NCBI GenBank assembly: GCA_002491115.1
Contig: DKVI01000042.1
Coordinates: forward strand, 1-35,838
Direction: 5' to 3'
DNA: 35,838 nt
Origin: Lachnospiraceae bacterium UBA7182
Lineage (GTDB): Bacteria; Bacillota; Clostridia; Lachnospirales; Lachnospiraceae
Part shown: piece after piece, positions 34,001 through 35,838 of the stretch
Numbering within the stretch: the stretch's first letter is position 1
Layout: each line of letters starts with the position of its first letter
The notes under the pieces: model-generated
Told to the model about the DNA's origin: nothing
Seen by the model: the letters and a program-made list of their open reading frames with translations, nothing else
The model's database searches: none
Translations under genes and position numbers: made by a program

Positions 34001-34327
34001 TGTGAAGTCCGCATATTGGGAATCCGCGCCCTGTTTCTGCCACTTATAGCCATAATCACCACTGCTGGCTGTAAGTTTACTTGTGGAAGTCCCTTTTTTA
34101 ATCTGGACGTACTCGTTTACATCTGTAAACCATGCGGAACCTGTATATTCTTTCGTTGTTTCTCCGCCCAGTTTTACAACTTCCGGAACAGGAGCAGGCT
34201 CCGTCGCCTCTGTGTTAACTCCGGCCGCAGGTTCCGCGTCTGCGGAGTCTGTTCCCGGCTCTACTTCCACAGGAAGTGCGTCTGATATACCTTCAGCATC
34301 TTCTTTGTCTGCTGTCGGTATAGACAC
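24308..34327 (-). CDS. Giant extracellular repeat protein (Ig/Fn3/PPC-like), 5' end missing
   Basis: 3339 residues are open from a GTG at 34327. There is no ribosome site before it, no ATG in frame up to the stop at 34361-34363, and no signal peptide: the frame opens directly into an acidic linker (ADAEPAAGVNTEATEPAPVP), which in such proteins normally follows the signal peptide. The body contains MBG/YDG-like modules (about 40-1300), a BIG2-like domain (about 1310-1395), Fn3-like domains (about 1405-1500 and 1835-1935), a Cys-x-Cys-x9-Cys-x2-Cys cluster at 1707-1722, a second BIG2-like domain (about 1985-2060), and 12 PPC-like repeats to the end. No LPXTG or membrane anchor is present. The recombinase gene begins right beyond the break, so the gene is probably 5'-truncated or in a switched-off configuration. 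Confidence 0.85.
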   Translation of the reverse strand: MSIPTADKEDAEGISDALPVEVEPGTDSADAEPAAGVNTEATEPAPVPEVVKLGGETTKEYTGSAWFTDVNEYVQIKKGTSTSKLTASSGDYGYKWQKQGADSQYADFTGNPTDAGNYKLVLTATEAAKAAGAKDDEIAFVITPAKLILKVNTIIVPPGTTKAQLESTKSEDIKFEIKDASSSAALRLVTNNGKDSRVKDLITLAVQPGTLVNAMDSTAAVPDPLNRSDEYLVDVKAAFAAAETEPDKTLVGNYDVAQTLKVNVKAEKLVETEVVWEPKATGLPAGASWYEEEGEDGEKRWVLKIKTYDGSAAAESLVEQTYTSKVQEKDSDPAVEVTVDTATDKVEGKYFEYVNEKWVDESGVEHDNWIWKEMSAPSNAGRYTYRVTYTSTKGIHDESYGEIFVEIEPAQVVLVPKKASSSFVFKEHMTVKDVLAQIDYDVYEVKDGSRSLKTIDRDHFWGTSYDDTGATQPYAPVFYLEAAPKDTTAWTQCKDDDTLSVNNDYRVIFSGYKAVYNADGSFVYNADGTMAHLVEINTNEDINGPDTNYAVDTRQETWAADAFPIKSADIQPAAAVTIETDRIRVRDDGTVLGGETIESAPKHVYDPNTALYTAREQYKRAYLKGADGAAVSSIDGTDPAFHYTWYEAQYPGNNVIPGNNYTDGLVDITDYELWKANKAADDTSTFEDQVRWVRTSDPATMILYRAGIYKLEITYDNSDNGYYAAKATVPVYYVIRQREIKAELTAPTEGIKVMSETTVGEFLEKIRNKEITIDKKIFDVTDNKHNELSNWQEFVDYSIEWKVVQTVTSETDPTQKEELELDEWDIFEADGVYSLKIKKLNFLDNVECEASRSDERNNTAYRFSVNPADPENAENPTTKATRKAEFLSEDQSLPISIDKMGTEQITIVADATKLEQKSKVYDGEVFHIEGDSETYPRVFTEDFSKALGADLIKIKVKNADGTDGADVPTTEIDPRTDLVYTYYDKETGVELDDIYAKNVGTYILKASYKGDIEKYHACEPFDIVEVEITPRELTLDASKVLGNVEAGTAAYTVNRTIDYTALLIDNYAPRDQYAFTYRFSAWNGWDNNESNPLLTVYEKENAYRDSLKSSGNYYLKYTGKFWDESDGNNNGLYTVNPYSRNYTVKCEPVKVNVVRGHASVSVYDIPAKYYDAEQENERQLKYYDTWTAQKPDTTEQDWKYTLNIQEDIQYETRYVYKNGEKEEILEGNLVEVWIAAPSEYGNSIPDTAVYRSQIEAQGGHILQTGNAIVVVFDAREGTKQFNIIWEQGDTDTFVLDFDDAKNKNLLLPNLEDAVVPKSLAFNAVNKKMVVGQTQQLDVKLSKKQMDDVVCLEYRISEDSAAGILAVDKETGLVTALGTGGQAKATATVEVYPVHLVKGLKVPFDASEKPKTAKVKITVTDVEAPKISSVSALDKTAEVRYTAPEEGFRREVYVLDLSGETGNLKEKDVEKKFIDAIASMKDENWKGIFAVAPQYFGIADEERLIEFNGSAIARISGLKTYTQYAVYVRNVSGIRTLSDGSQVTRSEKGVVKFFKTTRTQFLSLRKDVRRKNVPYTVYGPTGNVCDLVYTPRVGFNQSETNVDYFDQGDRREWYRVNLSQGSVYIFTEAQFPDVSAAAEARDKEWKLLPLSPQDLGLYADPNLTYTAYAENKEGHWAPTDLIKVDGQGKITLKGVGEFYIHIKGGSGCACGAGDVDTENCKKCAYLPLKVTADVDSIVPKKNSMQLQVGESVRLADLLNYKVGKKAVNGYNELAEVYADDTLRAAIEQNGCFELNADGDRITAVKEGTLSSVTLKESSLNLTSTPFTLTSKLDAVKSLKVNYIIDDRLQIEFIRPDYKFGEEAYDISGNPDDRLGYRIEIKDTRGVTRNELVWDNSWLNSKDKKYHCRYNITGLTQQSQYTISVYTVFRNEVSAKAATKKVKTTKLAIRDSYLEGNWTEGGLIVSVSEPDAERELEGYGLNAFTSGNVYTLTARPQEGRTRARMTDTLKWSSTDSKVASVKAGGGTFSASLKALKPGTAVIEARSKIWKNKVVARYTVTVYALGDAYKNTNRYFDQNEPGVPNESDEPFTPGNIKLPLSAGEKRKVSVGERKTFTFTVPEAGRYSFHSYGNTMSVEGEIIKGNDSIYLYGSPVNRDFGWLKAGDKYTVVINNVYPNNGYSKTETACFIGVTLDQKVWPVTNGKLEINNAERYQEYFRYKADTDGYYRFVAPNGEDGNYDIRLFKNETDLVNGNSSYLGNNGWYLMKAGDEVYGYVNVGIGNSTTLTVTKNAELKAGIPTNVSVTGGEYIYFKADTDGYYQFYSTDADTNITAQFTLESGTFASSREDKNFYLNCELKAGDEGYLKVTTASLGTPVPTVNVKKTGQELTVTEGAADNKATVSLAPGKDSEQYVSFTAPKNGYYHFYTTGAKDSDRVRLEVTGGDIGSDVYHEMKAGEKIWVKITSSPAEKVDIELHVKDETPETIAAGAAATAVPANTRIIRSFTASEDGCYEFTISGEQDMELKLYANILNANEDESSIASCRTTEGDQAPYTGTIRRVMKAGETVLLAAENTGEEALSVAVSKVENNESFTTGETPELTLAANGDGWKCFTADQTGLYTFTFSPDVSYIYAGLSRNYSSSNVDYINGQTTVYTSGWTTNAYALEAGEAIWLYAENPGNSEVKVTLSAKRDGEFTVLSQDAEPQMLALNSSNREGWAYFTAKQDGVYSFKFSPDGGSVYGYLYDNYGDTSYTEYQSNSSRNQEFILCRWLDAEDSVWIRTRNNSSSSINVGLSVSLRQRLSISEGSVETVELLPDEAEWVRFTAGQSGIYNFTYDYNSGSLQSGQTHEYGSIYYNGSSTYGLSTGESVWMYVRNVDSSELSVDLKVEFQEEAYIGLGENQVVTGQYYVSKWVQFTAPDSGTYIFKSSAPRYTLSSYVGSNYGYADLDSKSDEADEIELRAYLEAGKSVWFYGSAQSEEGDEDVTLTLNVSQKAPVILSTGESTYKIYRRTGEWAYFKADQEGLYHFNVAVDSEQSQWISYGLCETEGTTQYITGTGESKYSSNSTPYTASLYMKSGDEIWLYTKADSYDAQITANVTMENPDLTEDENGNITKTADLDGTNRKFWTRFTATEAGTYAFTFDATSSIPSMLCEAYTNNSPTAITYTDNGSSGSYSGNNRKTVFYYAMENGDSVWLYAWNSYGEDTVTVTVTKDEREAVSAADFGENGKVITIEPRETKLLKFTADKVGGYTFEFSKRTSDSSSIYGGLRISDNIYVSCNNSYSTALDGNRFTSLPNSGRNYTWTAEQENEVIWLWVENYDSNECEVTINVTAPQDSEEPTP

Positions 34328-34336
34328 AGTGCTGTC

Positions 34337-34355
34337 GTCTTCCGTTAAGGAAGAC
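34337..34355. repeat. Perfect inverted repeat at the broken 5' end of the giant gene
   Basis: GTCTTCC and GGAAGAC form 7-base perfect arms around the 5-base centre GTTAA, immediately upstream of the giant gene's open frame. Tyrosine recombinase crossover sites have this form (short inverted arms around a 5-8 base spacer). It could instead be a simple hairpin. Confidence 0.55.
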
Positions 34356-34402
34356 CAATATTATAAAAATTCCAGTATTTTAACGCATTTTTTGAAAAAT
34401 TG

Positions 34403-34429
34403 TATACGAATTTATACGAATATTTTTTC
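34403..34429. repeat. Recombinase-flanking repeat block, left
   Basis: TATACGAAT occurs at 34403-34411 and 34413-34421, merging into GAATATTTTTTC (34418-34429); TCCGTGAA follows at 34428-34435. All three words recur beyond the other end of the recombinase gene in the same relative strand. Confidence 0.75.
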
Positions 34430-34512
34430 CGTGAAATAATAATTCCAGGAATCTTCAGAATTCTTTCTTAAGGTTCCCGGAATAAAATTTTTGTTTTGCA
34501 TCATTTGTTTTG

Positions 34513-35715
34513 TCACAGGTTTTCAAGTGCTTTCAGAACCATGACTTCATCATGTTCAAACATATGGCTGTATCTGGCGAAAATAGTCTGCTGCGTGTCG
34601 CCGCTGACTTTTTCAATCACGCTGATCGGTACATTTTGTTTGATCAGATTGCTGATATAAGTATGCCGGAACGAATGGCAGTTGCAGGGTTCTATCCTGA
34701 CCTTCCTGCAGGTCTGCTTGATTCGGGACAGACAATACGAGTGCGTGTAGGTAAAGACCCTGTCCTCATCACTTCCTCCATTCTCAATATGTCTGTGGTA
34801 TTCTCTGTCATAGATCGCCTCAAGCCGGGAGGGGAGCGGGATTGCCCGGTGTTTCAGATTTTTAGGTTCTTTGATATCTCCGTTTCTTAAACGGGCTTTT
34901 GTGATATTCAGACGCTTTCCATGAGCGTATATGCTGCGGGCTGTTCCGGGCGTACTGTTATATTCCGCGGTCTGTGTTTCGCGGGTATAATAGTCAAAAG
35001 TCTGAAAATCCGCCCAGGTGAGCGCGAGGCATTCTCCCAGCCGTACGCCGGTATAATACAAAATATTATAGAAAAACTGCAGTCTGGGGTAGCTGTCATA
35101 TCCTCTGTAATTGCTTTTGGTATTTTCCAGATAATGGTCGATCTTTTCAAACTCTTCGTGGGTCAGCAGCCGGAAACTGTCTTTTTTCTTTGTTTTTATA
35201 TTATCCGCCTTGTGCAGGAAGTTATCAGCGATAAACCCGCGCTTATAGGCAATCTGAATCAGTTTTCGGAATGCGCTGTTGAGCGTATAGATCGTTTCTT
35301 CACTGTATTCTTTTCTCAGGCAGTCGAAGAGCTGATAGTAGACGTCCTCTGTAATGTCTTTCAGCCTGGTATTGGCAGGCAGATATTTGCAGATGGTTTT
35401 TAACTGCTGTTCCGTGTTGAGTATGGTTGTGTTGCTGTATCTTTGGGCAGATGCCTTGACCTTCCACAGTTCAAACGCGCCCTGGAGCGTGATATCTTTG
35501 CCGCCGGTTTTGTTGATGCCAGTCTGCAGTTTTGCCAGTTCGGCTTTCGCTTCCGTGACTGTCAGGCAATTGTATACCCATTTGGATTTGTACTTGTTTT
35601 TTTGCATGACTGGGTCGTATTCTTTGTAATTGTATTTCACATCATATTTTCCGGTATATTCATTCAGATAAATATTAGGATATTTTGTCTTACTTCTCTT
35701 GATTTTTTCAGCCAT
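34513..35715 (-). CDS. int: Tyrosine recombinase/integrase (Tn916-like family)
   Basis: A 400-residue protein with an N-terminal arm-DNA-binding-type region (about 1-60), a SAM-like core-binding domain (about 70-165) and a C-terminal catalytic domain. Catalytic residues are visible: Arg in YTGVRLGECLAL, His-x-x-Arg in CHSFRHTYISN, and the nucleophile Tyr in IFARYSHMF near the C-terminus. AGAGGG precedes the ATG. The enzyme cuts and rejoins DNA at specific sites. No excisionase gene is visible in the 120 bases upstream. Its stop lies 150 bases from the interrupted giant gene, as in elements where int is the last gene before the attachment site, so a larger element may extend beyond the right edge of the window. 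Confidence 0.93.
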   Translation of the reverse strand: MAEKIKRSKTKYPNIYLNEYTGKYDVKYNYKEYDPVMQKNKYKSKWVYNCLTVTEAKAELAKLQTGINKTGGKDITLQGAFELWKVKASAQRYSNTTILNTEQQLKTICKYLPANTRLKDITEDVYYQLFDCLRKEYSEETIYTLNSAFRKLIQIAYKRGFIADNFLHKADNIKTKKKDSFRLLTHEEFEKIDHYLENTKSNYRGYDSYPRLQFFYNILYYTGVRLGECLALTWADFQTFDYYTRETQTAEYNSTPGTARSIYAHGKRLNITKARLRNGDIKEPKNLKHRAIPLPSRLEAIYDREYHRHIENGGSDEDRVFTYTHSYCLSRIKQTCRKVRIEPCNCHSFRHTYISNLIKQNVPISVIEKVSGDTQQTIFARYSHMFEHDEVMVLKALENL

Positions 35716-35738
35716 TTTGAAACCCTCTGTTTGTATTG

Positions 35739-35750
35739 TCCGTGAACGGA
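35739..35750. promoter_or_regulatory. Palindrome upstream of the recombinase gene
   Basis: TCCGTGAACGGA has 5-base arms with a 2-base centre, 24 bases before the recombinase ATG. Its first eight bases (TCCGTGAA) also occur on the other side of the gene at 34428-34435. It is a possible regulator or recombinase binding site. Confidence 0.4.
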
Positions 35751-35756
35751 TTTTAC

Positions 35757-35788
35757 TACGAATTATATACGAATCAGAATATTTTTTC
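35757..35788. repeat. Recombinase-flanking repeat block, right, overlapping a likely -10 box
   Basis: TACGAAT (35757-35763), TATACGAAT (35766-35774) and GAATATTTTTTC (35777-35788) match the left block. On the minus strand TATAAT (35767-35762) falls inside the block and could be the recombinase gene's -10 box, so binding here might repress it. The two GAATATTTTTTC copies are 1359 bases apart. Confidence 0.75.
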
Positions 35789-35797
35789 TGTTTATAT

Positions 35798-35835
35798 ATA
35801 TTTTACGGGGCGCCCACAGGCGCCCCGTAAAATAT
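35798..35835. repeat. Perfect 17-bp-stem palindrome, 4-base loop
   Basis: ATATTTTACGGGGCGCC and its exact complement surround CACA. The T-run is on the 5' side and the A-run on the 3' side on both strands, the reverse of an intrinsic terminator. It may be a structured DNA or RNA site at or near an element end. The window stops three bases later. Confidence 0.8.
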
Positions 35836-35838
35836 GTG

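Noticed and set aside
35798..35835. Palindrome as a rho-independent terminator
   Set aside because: The T-run precedes and the A-run follows the stem in both directions, so neither transcript would end in a U-tract.

Overview
The window looks like a chromosomal segment of a gut-type Clostridia, most likely Lachnospiraceae. This is inferred from intermediate GC content, strong AGGAGG-type ribosome binding sites, GTG and TTG starts, sigma-A promoters with extended -10 elements, very large repeat-rich secreted proteins, and several genes of the AAA-ATPase-like/PD-(D/E)XK family. I ran no database search, so family names rest on motif recognition. No tRNA, rRNA or CRISPR array was seen. No gap between genes exceeds about 210 bases.

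Layout. (1) Positions 2-1006 are the 3' part of an ATPase/nuclease gene cut by the window edge. (2) Positions 1089-10345 hold a probable two-gene unit: a small four-helix membrane protein and a 2883-residue secreted protein (BspA-type LRRs, vWA domain, candidate Cys-His-Asp peptidase, InlB-type repeats, Ig-like modules), closed by a terminator. (3) Positions 10413-20055 are a catabolic locus: a CdaR-type regulator, glycerate 2-kinase, an MtaA/UroD-type methyltransferase-like protein, then an apparent operon of FCD-GntR regulator, LarA-type nickel racemase homologue, TRAP transporter (DctP, DctQ, DctM) and a second UroD-type protein, ending in a strong terminator. (4) Positions 20116-24222 are a divergent cassette: a leftward operon (75-residue protein plus ATPase/nuclease) and a rightward ATPase/nuclease behind a 25-codon Uma2-like remnant, with divergent promoters in the middle and terminators at both ends. 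(5) Positions 24308-34327 (minus) encode a 3339-residue Ig/Fn3/PPC-like repeat protein with no plausible start or signal peptide. (6) Positions 34337-35835 hold a tyrosine recombinase gene flanked by shared short repeats, lying directly at the broken 5' end of that gene.

How it may work together. The metabolic block reads as import of a hydroxy- or sugar-acid by the TRAP system, stereochemical conversion by the LarA homologue, possible entry to glycolysis through D-glycerate phosphorylation, and an unassigned step by the two UroD-like proteins; the substrate is not known. The most unusual structures are the recombinase next to the headless giant gene, the ATPase/nuclease cassette, and the 528-base near-identical inverted segments shared by the two nuclease genes around the metabolic and surface loci.
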